A DNA stretch of 64,000 bases, from positions 744,001-808,000 of the forward strand of contig NC_009135.1 of NCBI RefSeq assembly GCF_000016125.1, in the 5' to 3' direction. The position numbers and the translations under genes are program-made. Shown here one piece after another: positions 15,845-25,000 of this stretch; the first letter of the stretch is position 1, and each line of letters starts with the position of its first letter. The notes under the pieces are model-generated. The model made no database searches. It saw only the letters and a program-made list of their open reading frames with translations, and was not told where the DNA came from. This DNA is from Methanococcus maripaludis C5. GTDB lineage: Archaea; AGJL01; Methanococci; Methanococcales; Methanococcaceae.

Positions 15845-17119
15845 ATGATAGTCAAAAAAATATCCGAATTAAACGAAAAAGACCTAGATATTATAATTAA
15901 CAGGAATAAAACAAATATTTCAGGGATTTTACCGACTGTAAGCGAAATTTTAGAAAATGTTCAAAAAAATGGGGATAATGCGATAAAAGAATACACTAAA
16001 AAATTTGACGGCGTAGACATTGATAATTTCAAGGTAACTTCCGAAGAAATTGATAAAGCGTATGAAAAAATCGATTCAAAAATAGTTGAATCCCTCGAAA
16101 AAGCTTACATGAATATTAAAGAATTTCACGAAATTCAATTTAAAAATTTAACTGAATGGGAAGTTGAAAAGGACGGAATTAAAGCGGGACAGATCATCAG
16201 ATCTATTGAAAAGGCTGGATGCTATGTTCCAGGGGGAAGAGCATTTTATCCATCTACCGTTTTAATGACCGTAACCCCTGCAAAAGTTGCGGGTGTAAAA
16301 AAAGTTGTTGTAACATCCCCACCAAATGGAACTGAAGGAAACCCTGCAACGCTTGTTGCTTCAGACATTGCAAAGGTGGATGAAATATACAAAATTGGCG
16401 GTGCACAGGCAATTGGCGCTCTTGCATACGGTACAGAATCTATTCCAAAAGTAGATATTATCGTTGGACCGGGAAATATCTTTGTAACTGCCGCTAAAAA
16501 ATTGGTTTATGGGGAAGTTTCAATAGATTTTCCAGCAGGTCCTTCAGAAGTTCTTATTATGTGTGATGAGTCTTCGAATGAAGAATATGTTGCAATGGAC
16601 TTTTTGGCTCAGGCTGAACATGACCCGAATGCATCATGTATAATAACCGTTACTTCAGAAGAAAAAGCAGAAAAAATTAAAGAAAGAATTTTAATGGAAA
16701 TGAAAACTGCTAAAAGAACGGAAATCATTGAAAAATCAATTTTAAATTCTGCAATCGTTACAGGGTCAATTGAGGAATGTATTAAACTTTCAAATAATTA
16801 CGCTCCAGAGCATTTAGAAATAATGACGAAAAATCCAAGAAAAGTGTTAAATTCAATTGAAAATGCTGGAAGTATCTTTTTAGGAAATTATGCGCCAGTT
16901 CCAGTTGGAGATTATGCAAGTGGCACAAACCACGTTCTTCCAACGTCAGCATGCGCAAAAATGTATTCCGGACTCAGCGTTGAAACATTTATCAAAAAGC
17001 CAACAGTTCAGGAATTAACAAAAGAAGGATTAAATAAAATCGGGGATATAGTAACTACCCTTGCAGAAGCAGAAGGATTATTTAATCATTCTGAAGCCGT
17101 TAAAAGAAGGTTAAATTAA
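15845..17119 (+). CDS. hisD: Histidinol dehydrogenase
   Basis: A 424-aa, full-length HisD. Motifs: [49 protein letters not shown], the zinc-site [10 protein letters not shown], and the C-terminal [18 protein letters not shown]. It oxidises L-histidinol to L-histidine with two NAD+, the last step of histidine synthesis. The start at 15845 is preferred because GGTGTGG precedes it; an upstream TTG (15833) is possible. No other his genes are nearby, as is usual in methanococci, whose his genes are scattered. Confidence 0.95.
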   Translation: MIVKKISELNEKDLDIIINRNKTNISGILPTVSEILENVQKNGDNAIKEYTKKFDGVDIDNFKVTSEEIDKAYEKIDSKIVESLEKAYMNIKEFHEIQFKNLTEWEVEKDGIKAGQIIRSIEKAGCYVPGGRAFYPSTVLMTVTPAKVAGVKKVVVTSPPNGTEGNPATLVASDIAKVDEIYKIGGAQAIGALAYGTESIPKVDIIVGPGNIFVTAAKKLVYGEVSIDFPAGPSEVLIMCDESSNEEYVAMDFLAQAEHDPNASCIITVTSEEKAEKIKERILMEMKTAKRTEIIEKSILNSAIVTGSIEECIKLSNNYAPEHLEIMTKNPRKVLNSIENAGSIFLGNYAPVPVGDYASGTNHVLPTSACAKMYSGLSVETFIKKPTVQELTKEGLNKIGDIVTTLAEAEGLFNHSEAVKRRLN

Positions 17120-17143
17120 AATAATAAAAATCTGTGTGAAAAA

Positions 17144-17563
17144 ATGTTAAAACATCTGAAAATACTTATCTCAGTTTTTGCAGTTTTGATGATAGTGATG
17201 GTTGGAATGAAAACGATTACGGATTCCAAACTACTGGATACTACAGATTCATTTACTGATACTTATTTTGACTATGCGGACTCCACATTAGAACTTTCAG
17301 AAAAAGTTGTAAACAATACTGAAAATATTTCGGGCAATAATTCAAAAGAAGAAGCTATTGAAACAGTTTCTCAGGCTGTTGACGATTTTAGTGATTCTTT
17401 AGATTATGTAATGAATATGGAAAAATATCTAAATGATCCCGATTATTCTAACGAACCTGAAGAAGAAATTCCCCCCGTTACAGGGGAAAATAAGTCAGAA
17501 ACTCCCGAAAAAGAACTGATTGAATCTGAAGACGGAATTGTTATTGAAGTTAATTTAAAATAA
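17144..17563 (+). CDS. Small exported or membrane-anchored acidic protein
   Basis: A 139-aa protein. Residues 6-23 form a hydrophobic signal anchor (LKILISVFAVLMIVMVGM); the rest is acidic, rich in D, E, S, T and N with possible N-glycosylation sites (NNT, NNS), and ends in a Pro/Glu-rich linker and a short strand. No family recognised. It lies between hisD (24 bp) and lig (28 bp) and may be in their transcript. Confidence 0.65.
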   Translation: MLKHLKILISVFAVLMIVMVGMKTITDSKLLDTTDSFTDTYFDYADSTLELSEKVVNNTENISGNNSKEEAIETVSQAVDDFSDSLDYVMNMEKYLNDPDYSNEPEEEIPPVTGENKSETPEKELIESEDGIVIEVNLK

Positions 17564-17591
17564 TTATTTTTTTTACTTTTAAGGTGTAATA

Positions 17592-19313
17592 ATGCTTTTT
17601 AATGATTTTTGTAAAATTCTTGATAAAATTGAAAAAACTACGAAAAGGCTTGAAAAAACAGACTATTTTGTTGAATTAATCGATTTTATCAAAACTAATG
17701 GAAAACCTGAAAATTTAAAACAAGTATCACAAATTACAATTGGAAGAGTTTTTGCGGAATTTGAAAATAAAGAAATCGGAATTGGGCCAAATTTATTACT
17801 TGAAGCAGTGAAAACCACAGGAATTTCTGAAAAAGATTTAAAAGCAGAAATTAAAAAGACTGGAGATATTGGAACTGCTGTTGAAAATTTAAGTTCAAAT
17901 ATAAAACAGGTGTCCTTATTCAGCCAGCCACTAACTCTTGAAGAAATGTACTCCACATTAAAAAAACTCTCAGAAATTGAAGGAAATTCATCTCAAAAAA
18001 AGAAAATAAGAATAATTTCAAATCTACTAATTTTAGCAAATCCTGTTGAATCAAGATATATTTCAAGGCTTATTTTAGAAGATATGAGAATTGGAATGAA
18101 CATTCCAACAATTTTGGCCTCATTTTCAAATTATTTCAATGTTAACAAGGAAAATGTCGAAAAAATATATGCTGTTACAAACGATATCGGACTTTTGGGC
18201 GAAAAGTTGATTTCTGGTTCAGACATTGAAAACGATTCAGAATTACATTTAAAAGTATTCAGGCCAATAAAACCGATGCTTGCACAGTTAACCCCCTCAA
18301 TTGAAGATGCGATAATCGAAACTAAAATACCCCAATTTGAAACAAAATACGATGGTGCAAGAGTTCAAGTGCATAAATCAAATGGCGAAGTAAAGATATA
18401 CAGTAGAAGGCTTGAAGACATTACAAATTCAGTTCCCGAACTCGTTGAAGAGATTAAAAAAATAGATATTGACAACATCATTTTAGAGGGGGAATGTGTT
18501 GCAATGGACTTATCTTCTGGAAAACCAAGGCCTTTTCAGGACATTTTAAGAAGGTTCAGGCGAAAGTACGATATCAACAAAATGGCGGAAAAAATAGCTT
18601 TAAGAATATACTTTTTCGATGTTTTATATTACAACCGAGGTTTAATCGATACCCCACTAAGAAATAGACGAGAAATCTTAGAAAAATTATTTGGAACAAA
18701 TGATTGGGATACTGAACTAGAAAAAATTGAAAAAGAGATTTTGTCCAAAAAAATGCTGTTTTCGTCATTTAAATTAAATAGCGATGATCCAAACCTTGCA
18801 AAAGAATTTTTTAACTGGAGTTTGAGTATTGGACATGAAGGGGTCATGATTAAAAATCCTGATGCACCATATACACCAGGAAGTAGGGTTAAAACAATGT
18901 ATAAAGTTAAACCAACATTGGAAAATCTTGATGTGGTTGTAACTCGTGCAAAAATTGGAATGGGAAAAAGAAAAGACTGGTATGGCTCATATGAAATTTC
19001 TGTAAAAGATGATGAAAGTAATTTACACGTTATTGGAAACGTTGGAAGTGGGCTTACCGAGGACGATCTTGAAAGACTTACAAAAATAGTTAATGAAATA
19101 AAAATTGAAGATTTAGGCGAAGAAGTAATTTTAGAACCTAAAATAGTACTTGAAGTAACATATGAAGAAATTCAAACCTCTGAAAAATACGAAATGGGTT
19201 ATGCCCTACGTTTTCCAAGAGTTGTTCAGATAAGGGAAGACAAATCTATAAATGACATTAATACATTAGATGATGTGAAGAAAATATACGATATAGAACG
19301 AAACAGAAAATAA
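17592..19313 (+). CDS. lig: ATP-dependent DNA ligase
   Basis: A 573-aa archaeal/eukaryal type I ligase: an N-terminal DNA-binding domain (1-210), adenylation domain with the nucleotidyl lysine K252 in FETKYDGARVQVH, motif III-like LRIYFFDVLYYN, motif IV HEGVMIKNPDAPYTPGSR, motif V KTMYKVKP, and an OB domain ending in FPRVVQIREDK. It joins nicks in replication and repair. Length and motif order are normal. The SD AAGGTG lies just upstream and purB follows 23 bp later. Confidence 0.97.
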   Translation: MLFNDFCKILDKIEKTTKRLEKTDYFVELIDFIKTNGKPENLKQVSQITIGRVFAEFENKEIGIGPNLLLEAVKTTGISEKDLKAEIKKTGDIGTAVENLSSNIKQVSLFSQPLTLEEMYSTLKKLSEIEGNSSQKKKIRIISNLLILANPVESRYISRLILEDMRIGMNIPTILASFSNYFNVNKENVEKIYAVTNDIGLLGEKLISGSDIENDSELHLKVFRPIKPMLAQLTPSIEDAIIETKIPQFETKYDGARVQVHKSNGEVKIYSRRLEDITNSVPELVEEIKKIDIDNIILEGECVAMDLSSGKPRPFQDILRRFRRKYDINKMAEKIALRIYFFDVLYYNRGLIDTPLRNRREILEKLFGTNDWDTELEKIEKEILSKKMLFSSFKLNSDDPNLAKEFFNWSLSIGHEGVMIKNPDAPYTPGSRVKTMYKVKPTLENLDVVVTRAKIGMGKRKDWYGSYEISVKDDESNLHVIGNVGSGLTEDDLERLTKIVNEIKIEDLGEEVILEPKIVLEVTYEEIQTSEKYEMGYALRFPRVVQIREDKSINDINTLDDVKKIYDIERNRK

Positions 19314-19336
19314 TTTTTATTATAAAAGGTGATTAT

Positions 19337-20686
19337 ATGGCAATTCACCCTATCGACTTTAGATACGGAACCCCTGAAATGAAAAAAGTATGGGAAGAAG
19401 AAACAAAACTTCAAAAAATGCTTGAAGTTGAAGCGGCCCTTGCTTTAGCAGAAACAGAACTTGGAATGATCCCAAAAGAAGCTGCAGAGGAAATAAACAG
19501 AAAAAAATCAACCGAATTTGTAAAACTTGAAAGAGTAAAAGAAATTGAAATGGCAACGAGACACGATGTTGTTTCAGTTGTAAAAGCTTTTGCTGAACAG
19601 TGCGAAGGAGATGCTGGAGAATATATTCACTTTGGTTCCACTTCAAACGATATTATCGATACTGCACAGTCACTTCAATTTAAAGATGCTTTTGAAGTTT
19701 TAGGGGAAAAATTAAAAACTTTAAGAGGCGAACTCTTAAAAAAAGCAGAAGAACACAAAAACACGGTTTGTATTGGAAGAACACACGGACAGCATGCAGT
19801 TCCAACCACATACGGAATGAAATTTGCATTGTGGGCTTCAGAAATTCAAAGACATGTTGAAAGACTTGATGCATCTAAAAAAAGACTTTGTGTTTCAATG
19901 ATAACTGGCGCAGTTGGAACAATGGCTGCAATAGGTGAAAACGGAATTTTAGTACATAATAGAGTTGGAGAAATTTTAGGACTTGATCCAGTTTTAATTT
20001 CAAACCAGGTTGTTCAAAGGGACAGACATGGAGAATTCATGGCTACTTTAGCATTAATTGCACAGACTTTGAATAAAATTGGAATTACTGTAAGAAGCAT
20101 GCAAAGAAGCGAAATTAAAGAATTAGAAGAAGAATTTGATGCTTCGAAACAGACTGGTTCATCCACAATGCCTCACAAAAGAAATCCAATTACTTTTGAA
20201 CAGATCTGCGGGCTTTCCAGAATTGTAAAGGCAAACGCACTTGCAGAATTTGATAACATTCCACTCTGGGAAGAAAGAGATTTAACAAATTCATCTTCAG
20301 AAAGATGTCTTTTCCCAGAATCCTGCGTAATTTTAGACCATATCTTAAACCTTTCAATAAAAGGAATGAGAAAATTAAGCGTAAATCTTGAAAATGTTAA
20401 CAGAAACCTCGAAATGACGAAAGGACTTATCATGGCAGAAAGAGTCATGATGTTTTTGGCAAACAGTGGAATGGGAAGACAGACTGGTCACGAAACCGTT
20501 AGAAGATGCGCAATGAAAGCTCATGATGAAAGAAAACACTTAAAAGAAGTACTTTTAGAAGAACCCGAAGTCATGAAATACGTTTCAGTTGAAGAAATCG
20601 AAAAAATGTTTGATTATAAAACATATATCGGTTTAGCCCCCGAAATTGTAGAAAATGTACTCAATGAAGCTAAAAATTGGGAATAA
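19337..20686 (+). CDS. purB: Adenylosuccinate lyase
   Basis: A 449-aa fumarase/aspartase-superfamily enzyme. Motifs: TRHDVVSVVKAF (about 74), GSTSNDIIDTA (100-110), GRTHGQHAVPTTYG with general-acid His150, and the signature TGSSTMPHKRNP (273-284) carrying the catalytic Ser. It removes fumarate from SAICAR and from adenylosuccinate in purine synthesis. SD AAAGGTGAT. It is the last gene of the plus-strand run that starts at cgi121. Confidence 0.97.
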   Translation: MAIHPIDFRYGTPEMKKVWEEETKLQKMLEVEAALALAETELGMIPKEAAEEINRKKSTEFVKLERVKEIEMATRHDVVSVVKAFAEQCEGDAGEYIHFGSTSNDIIDTAQSLQFKDAFEVLGEKLKTLRGELLKKAEEHKNTVCIGRTHGQHAVPTTYGMKFALWASEIQRHVERLDASKKRLCVSMITGAVGTMAAIGENGILVHNRVGEILGLDPVLISNQVVQRDRHGEFMATLALIAQTLNKIGITVRSMQRSEIKELEEEFDASKQTGSSTMPHKRNPITFEQICGLSRIVKANALAEFDNIPLWEERDLTNSSSERCLFPESCVILDHILNLSIKGMRKLSVNLENVNRNLEMTKGLIMAERVMMFLANSGMGRQTGHETVRRCAMKAHDERKHLKEVLLEEPEVMKYVSVEEIEKMFDYKTYIGLAPEIVENVLNEAKNWE

Positions 20687-20753
20687 TTTAAAATAAAAAT
20701 TATTTCAATTAAATTATATTCTTTTAGAATTGCAAAATACACGATTTTACAAA

Positions 20754-21167
20754 TTAATTAAAATTGTAGTATACTTTTGAACCAGTTTCTGAAGAATAAA
20801 CTGAAATTAGTTCCGGACCTAGATAATATTTTACAGTAATTACGGAGTTATTTGCAACTATTCCTGAATTTTTAATTGCATCAACAATACATTGGCCATA
20901 GCAGTCAGTATTCCAGTTCGTATTTAGAGTTACTGATCCGATAAAATCATTATTTACCATGACGGTTATTTCAGACCAGCTAGTTTCAGAATTATTTATT
21001 TTCGAAATTTTCCCACCGGAATTCTTTATTATCGAATTAAATACTTTTTCAACATCATCCCTCTGATCTTTGTCATCAGAACTGTAATTTGAGTTAATAC
21101 ATGCACAAAGCGACATCAATATTAAAATAATAAACAAAATTCCGGAAAACAATCTAATCTTCTGCAT
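20754..21167 (-). CDS. Small lipoprotein
   Basis: A 137-aa protein with a signal peptide (residues 5-22, LFSGILFIILILMSLCAC) ending in a lipobox-like LCAC, then an Asp/Ser-rich linker and a domain of about 90 residues with alternating strands (WSEITVMVNNDFIGSVTLNTN, SVITVKYYLGPELISVYSS). No family recognised; it is probably anchored outside the membrane. It is a single gene; the 255 bp upstream hold its promoter and that of the divergent DUF166 gene (TATA-like ACTATATAAT at 21373-21382). Confidence 0.65.
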   Translation of the reverse strand: MQKIRLFSGILFIILILMSLCACINSNYSSDDKDQRDDVEKVFNSIIKNSGGKISKINNSETSWSEITVMVNNDFIGSVTLNTNWNTDCYGQCIVDAIKNSGIVANNSVITVKYYLGPELISVYSSETGSKVYYNFN

Positions 21168-21422
21168 ATAATTACCCCATATCTTAATAGATAATAGTCT
21201 TAAGAAGTATATACTATTTTCTATTAATCGGGATTAAATTATCTTTAAAATAAAATCCATTGGAATCCATAAATGATTAAAGTTCTAAAAAATATGCATT
21301 AATTCGATAAATACCTGCATAAAATTATCCTTTTTAAAAAAGAATTTGATATTAATACTATTGATACCCAAATACTATATAATTAGTAAAATATAATTGG
21401 TTTAAAACGAAATTGTGAAAAA

Positions 21423-22079
21423 ATGAAAGTTGTTGTAGTTTCTGACGGGCCTTTTGGGGAAAGAGCGTACGATACGATCAAAAAGGAATTTGAATGTGAA
21501 TATATTATTTTAGATATAGTAAAAACAGAATCTATTGACGATTTTACAGAATTTCCAAACGAGCAGATTTCAAAAATAAAATCTGCTGACATTTTAATTA
21601 CATACACGCTAAATCCAGACATTACTCTCGACCTCATCGAACAGGTTCATGATAATGTTGGATACGTAATAGTTGGAGCTTGGAAAGGAAAAGGGCTAAA
21701 AAACCAGCTCGAATCTTTTAAAAACGTGATATGTCCCGATATCATGTGCGAGCTCGTTGAAAATGGAAATAAAATTTTTGATGAATTCGTATCAAAATTT
21801 GGAAAGCCGAAAGTTGAAATTAAAGTTGAAAATAACATTGCAACAGAAATAAAAGTTATCAGGGGCTCCCCATGTGGCGGTACAAACTTTGTTGCAAAAG
21901 ATTTACTTGGAAAAAATATTTCAGATATTTCAACAAAGGCGGGGCTTAGAATACAACACTATCCGTGTAGGGCTGGAAGAATCAGACTTTTTTCAGATGA
22001 AGAAAGTGGAAGATATAAGGCTGCAACATTTCATCACGACGCATTTGAAAAAGCATTGAAAAAACAGGTGAATAAATGA
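21423..22079 (+). CDS. DUF166 family protein
   Basis: A 218-aa protein of the archaeal DUF166 family; old annotations call some members thymidylate synthase-like, which is not well supported. A Rossmann-like N-terminus (KVVVVSDGPFGERAYDTI) is followed by two conserved Cys segments, RGSPCGGTNFVAKDL near residue 151 and HYPCRAGRIRLFSDE near 183. It overlaps the CooC-like gene by 4 bp (ATGA at 22076), so the two proteins are probably made together; the Cys residues and a CooC partner suggest metal or CO-dehydrogenase-related work (inference). Confidence 0.8.
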   Translation: MKVVVVSDGPFGERAYDTIKKEFECEYIILDIVKTESIDDFTEFPNEQISKIKSADILITYTLNPDITLDLIEQVHDNVGYVIVGAWKGKGLKNQLESFKNVICPDIMCELVENGNKIFDEFVSKFGKPKVEIKVENNIATEIKVIRGSPCGGTNFVAKDLLGKNISDISTKAGLRIQHYPCRAGRIRLFSDEESGRYKAATFHHDAFEKALKKQVNK

Positions 22080-22858
22080 AGATTGCAATTACTGGAAAAG
22101 GCGGAGTTGGAAAAACAACATTTTCAGGAACTTTAGCCTGTATTTTATCGGAAAAATACAAAGTTTATGCAATAGATGCTGACCCCGACATGAATTTAGC
22201 GTCAAGCCTTGGAATAACTGAAAAAATAACTCCAATTTCAAAAATGAAAGAATTGATAAAAGAAAGAACTGGTGCTGAGCAGAGTTCATCTTTTGGAGAA
22301 GTTTTTAAGATAAATCCAAAAACTAGCGACCTTCCAGAAAAATTATCAGTAAATTACGATGAACAGGGAAATTTAAAAATAATGGTCATGGGGACCGTTG
22401 AAAAAGGAGGAACTGGCTGTGTATGTCCTGCATCTGTTCTTTTAAAAGCGCTTATCAGAAATTTAATTTTGAAAAAGGATGAAGTTGTAATATTAGATAT
22501 GGAAGCTGGAATCGAACATTTAGGCAGAAAAACCGCAGAAGCTGTCGATGTAATGATCATTGTTTCCGAAGCAAGCTCAAAATCTATGGAAACTGTTGAA
22601 AGAATTAAAAAACTTGCAGAAGAAATTGGAATTAAAAAAATCGTTTGCGTATTAAATAAAATTTCAAATGAAACTGAAAAAAGTTTTGCAGAAGAAAATT
22701 TAAACAGAATTGGTCTTGAAATACTCGGATGCATTCCATATGACTCGGAAGTATCTGTTGCAGATATGAAAAGAGAACCACTCGTTAATTACAAAAATTC
22801 AAAAGCGAAAAATGCAATTAAAGAAATTTCGGAAAAAATAATGAAGCTTAAAAATTAA
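22076..22858 (+). CDS. cooC: CooC-like nickel-insertion ATPase (first of two)
   Basis: A 260-aa MinD/NifH-type P-loop ATPase. The Walker A deviant motif GKGGVGKTTFSG lies at residues 7-18, a DADPDMNLA switch at about 38-46, and the CooC CxC motif in GGTGCVCPASVLL near 120. CooC proteins dimerise around nickel through this CxC and load Ni into CO dehydrogenase. It is translationally coupled to DUF166 and faces cooT tail-to-tail; the cdh operon lies just beyond, which supports the nickel role. Confidence 0.85.
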   Translation: MKIAITGKGGVGKTTFSGTLACILSEKYKVYAIDADPDMNLASSLGITEKITPISKMKELIKERTGAEQSSSFGEVFKINPKTSDLPEKLSVNYDEQGNLKIMVMGTVEKGGTGCVCPASVLLKALIRNLILKKDEVVILDMEAGIEHLGRKTAEAVDVMIIVSEASSKSMETVERIKKLAEEIGIKKIVCVLNKISNETEKSFAEENLNRIGLEILGCIPYDSEVSVADMKREPLVNYKNSKAKNAIKEISEKIMKLKN

Positions 22859-22862
22859 AAAA

Positions 22863-23042
22863 TTATAATTCTGTAACAACTATTTTATGTCCTTCCAAAT
22901 CCAAAACATTGAATTTAGCCTTGATTTCTTTTTTATTGTTTAATATGTCGTAAAATTCTAATGTATCGCCATTTACGACTATTTTCATAACATCAGCCAT
23001 TATTACAGTACCATCGTCCAAATAAACTGTTGATTCACACAT
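22863..23042 (-). CDS. cooT: CooT-family nickel-binding protein
   Basis: A 59-aa protein beginning MCESTVYLDDGTVIMADV, the pattern of the small CooT family in which Cys2 at the dimer interface binds Ni(II). The start at 23042 is chosen because GAGGCGAT stands upstream and Cys must be residue 2; the frame extends to 23066 without support. It lies downstream of the cdh operon's ferredoxin gene, on the same strand but 100 bp away with its own TATA-like TTTATAAAA (about 23094-23102). Confidence 0.75.
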   Translation of the reverse strand: MCESTVYLDDGTVIMADVMKIVVNGDTLEFYDILNNKKEIKAKFNVLDLEGHKIVVTEL

Positions 23043-23144
23043 AAATATCGCCTCTGTTATTTTCATTGCCTTTATTATCTATTGATTGGAATACTTTTAT
23101 AAATTGCTAATTTCTTCTGAATTCAATAAAATTAAAAAAAGATA

Positions 23145-23609
23145 TTATTCTTCTCTGTACATTTTTAAGGAATCGATAACGAGATCCATTTGCGATTTTT
23201 CTCTTTTAAGTTCTTCCAAGTCTTCTACAGAGAATAATTTCAAAACATTGCTTTTACATGCTTCGACACATGCTGGAAGCATTAAATCAGTTTCCATACA
23301 AAGCGTACATTTTTGAACCGATTTTTTATTCGGATTTATTGTAAGTGCTCCAATAGGGCATGCAATCATACAAAGCCTGCATAAAATACAGGATTCTTCG
23401 TCAACTACAAGTGCACCATCCAATTCTTCGATAGCATTTACTGGACAAACCTGTTTACATGGCGCTTTGTCAGGATGACACTGTAAACAAAACATTGGGA
23501 TTGATTGAGTTTTAATGGCTCTTGCAACCCCATGCTGTTTTTTGCATGCTTCGATACAGTCATTACATTCCATACATTTTCTTGCGTCAATTACCATTAA
23601 TGATTTCAT
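23145..23609 (-). CDS. Polyferredoxin with four [4Fe-4S] sites (CooF/HycB type)
   Basis: A 154-aa protein with four Cys groups: CMECNDCIEAC, CLQCHPDKAPCKQVC, CILCRLCMIAC and CTLCMETDLMLPACVEAC, the 16-Cys pattern of CooF/HycB/DmsB electron-transfer subunits. It lies 4 bp after cdhE at the end of the ACDS operon, so it probably carries electrons to and from the CO dehydrogenase part of the complex. It is intact, with a short helical C-terminus after the last cluster. Confidence 0.9.
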   Translation of the reverse strand: MKSLMVIDARKCMECNDCIEACKKQHGVARAIKTQSIPMFCLQCHPDKAPCKQVCPVNAIEELDGALVVDEESCILCRLCMIACPIGALTINPNKKSVQKCTLCMETDLMLPACVEACKSNVLKLFSVEDLEELKREKSQMDLVIDSLKMYREE

Positions 23610-23613
23610 GAAA

Positions 23614-24987
23614 TCACCATATCTTTGCTAAGAAAGCAGGGACTTCCGAGGAATCTCTCGTACCAACAATAACTTCCCATCCGGATTGATCTTCTATATC
23701 ACCAGATACAGATGCGGCAAGTCCAGGGATGATTAATTTTTTGTGGTTAACTAATTTTTCGATTCCCGTTTCTTTCATGAGTTCAGCGGCTGCTTTTCCG
23801 TTAAACTGACCACCTGCAACTGCCACGTCAACTGCTTTTCCACCAGTATCAAGTACAAGTAAGTAACAGTTTACTTTTCCAGATTTCAAATCTCCTGCAA
23901 CTGTATAGTAGGTTAATGCAAAGTTTGTTGTCATGATTACAGGTGAATTTTCGTCAACTGTTCCAAATTCGTAGATTTTTGCTTCGACTGACTGTGGTTT
24001 TCTTGGGTCAGTGTACAAACTCTGTCTCAGGGTTAAAACTGGCATCATTTCCCAGATATCTACGCCATGTAAAATCATGGCATCAGCATACCTGTTCATG
24101 AGTGCTGCCGCAGTTGTTGCTTCTTTCATTTTTGTTAATATTTCGTCTTCTTCCGGATTTATCCAGCAAACTGCAGGAACTGCCAAAATTGGGAACCTGA
24201 AATCATCGTCTTTTTCTTCAACTGCAAGCCTTCTTATCATGATGAAGTTGTCCATTGTGTCCCCGATTGCTTCACCAATGCAAGTTCCAGGGTCCAATAC
24301 TATATCCTTAACACCAGACTCTCTCAATTTTCTTGAGAGTTGCTTCATTTTTTCAAGATCGTTTGGAACGAATAATGAAATTGGACAGTTGTGTTTTAAT
24401 GCTAATTCAGACATTTCATTGATATTGTTTTCGGTTGCTGCATAGATTAAAGGTCTTTTTGATCCAATTACATCAAGTGCAGCTTCCATTGCTTTTGGAT
24501 CGAATGAACAGAGAATTACTGGAATTCCTGCATCTTTTAATTTTTCTGCAGCTTTTTTGAATTTTTCTAAATCCCCTGATTTATTTCTCAAAGCTACTGC
24601 ATTCAATTTAAGAATTTCACCGGTTCTTTCAAATTCCAAGTTTTTGATTTCAGATAATTTCTGGTCAAATTCGGAATCATCCATATCGTCGCTTAAATCA
24701 ACTGCCAATGCTGTTGGGTTGTAGTATGTGAGTTCATATCGGTATAATACTTCGTCTCCACCAATTGTTACTGCCCTGTCACCAGTTCCAATCTTAATTT
24801 CTTTTACTGCTGGAGCGAGCATGTTTGTTAATTTTTCAAAGTCAGCACCTTTAAGTTGCGGGCAGTTTGAAAGTTCTGCTTCCTTTTGGGAGAGTTTAGC
24901 TGCGAATGCCATACATGATGCTTCGCCACATTTTCCGCAGTTCGTCCTAGGAAGTAATTTGTAAATATCCATTGCTGTAACTTTCAC
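23614..24987 (-). CDS. cdhE: ACDS complex gamma subunit (corrinoid iron-sulfur protein, large)
   Basis: A 457-aa protein. The N-terminal [4Fe-4S] site is TNCGKCGEASCMAFAAKL...NCPQ (residues 15-42); a TIM-barrel methyl-binding region follows (DIVLDPGTCIGEAIGDT near 225) and the C-terminal corrinoid-binding domain holds GLAASVSGDIED. With CdhD it carries the methyl group from tetrahydrosarcinapterin to the A cluster of CdhC. Spacing to cdhD is 13 bp. Confidence 0.97.
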   Translation of the reverse strand: MKVTAMDIYKLLPRTNCGKCGEASCMAFAAKLSQKEAELSNCPQLKGADFEKLTNMLAPAVKEIKIGTGDRAVTIGGDEVLYRYELTYYNPTALAVDLSDDMDDSEFDQKLSEIKNLEFERTGEILKLNAVALRNKSGDLEKFKKAAEKLKDAGIPVILCSFDPKAMEAALDVIGSKRPLIYAATENNINEMSELALKHNCPISLFVPNDLEKMKQLSRKLRESGVKDIVLDPGTCIGEAIGDTMDNFIMIRRLAVEEKDDDFRFPILAVPAVCWINPEEDEILTKMKEATTAAALMNRYADAMILHGVDIWEMMPVLTLRQSLYTDPRKPQSVEAKIYEFGTVDENSPVIMTTNFALTYYTVAGDLKSGKVNCYLLVLDTGGKAVDVAVAGGQFNGKAAAELMKETGIEKLVNHKKLIIPGLAASVSGDIEDQSGWEVIVGTRDSSEVPAFLAKIW

Positions 24988-25000
24988 TTTTAAAACCCCC

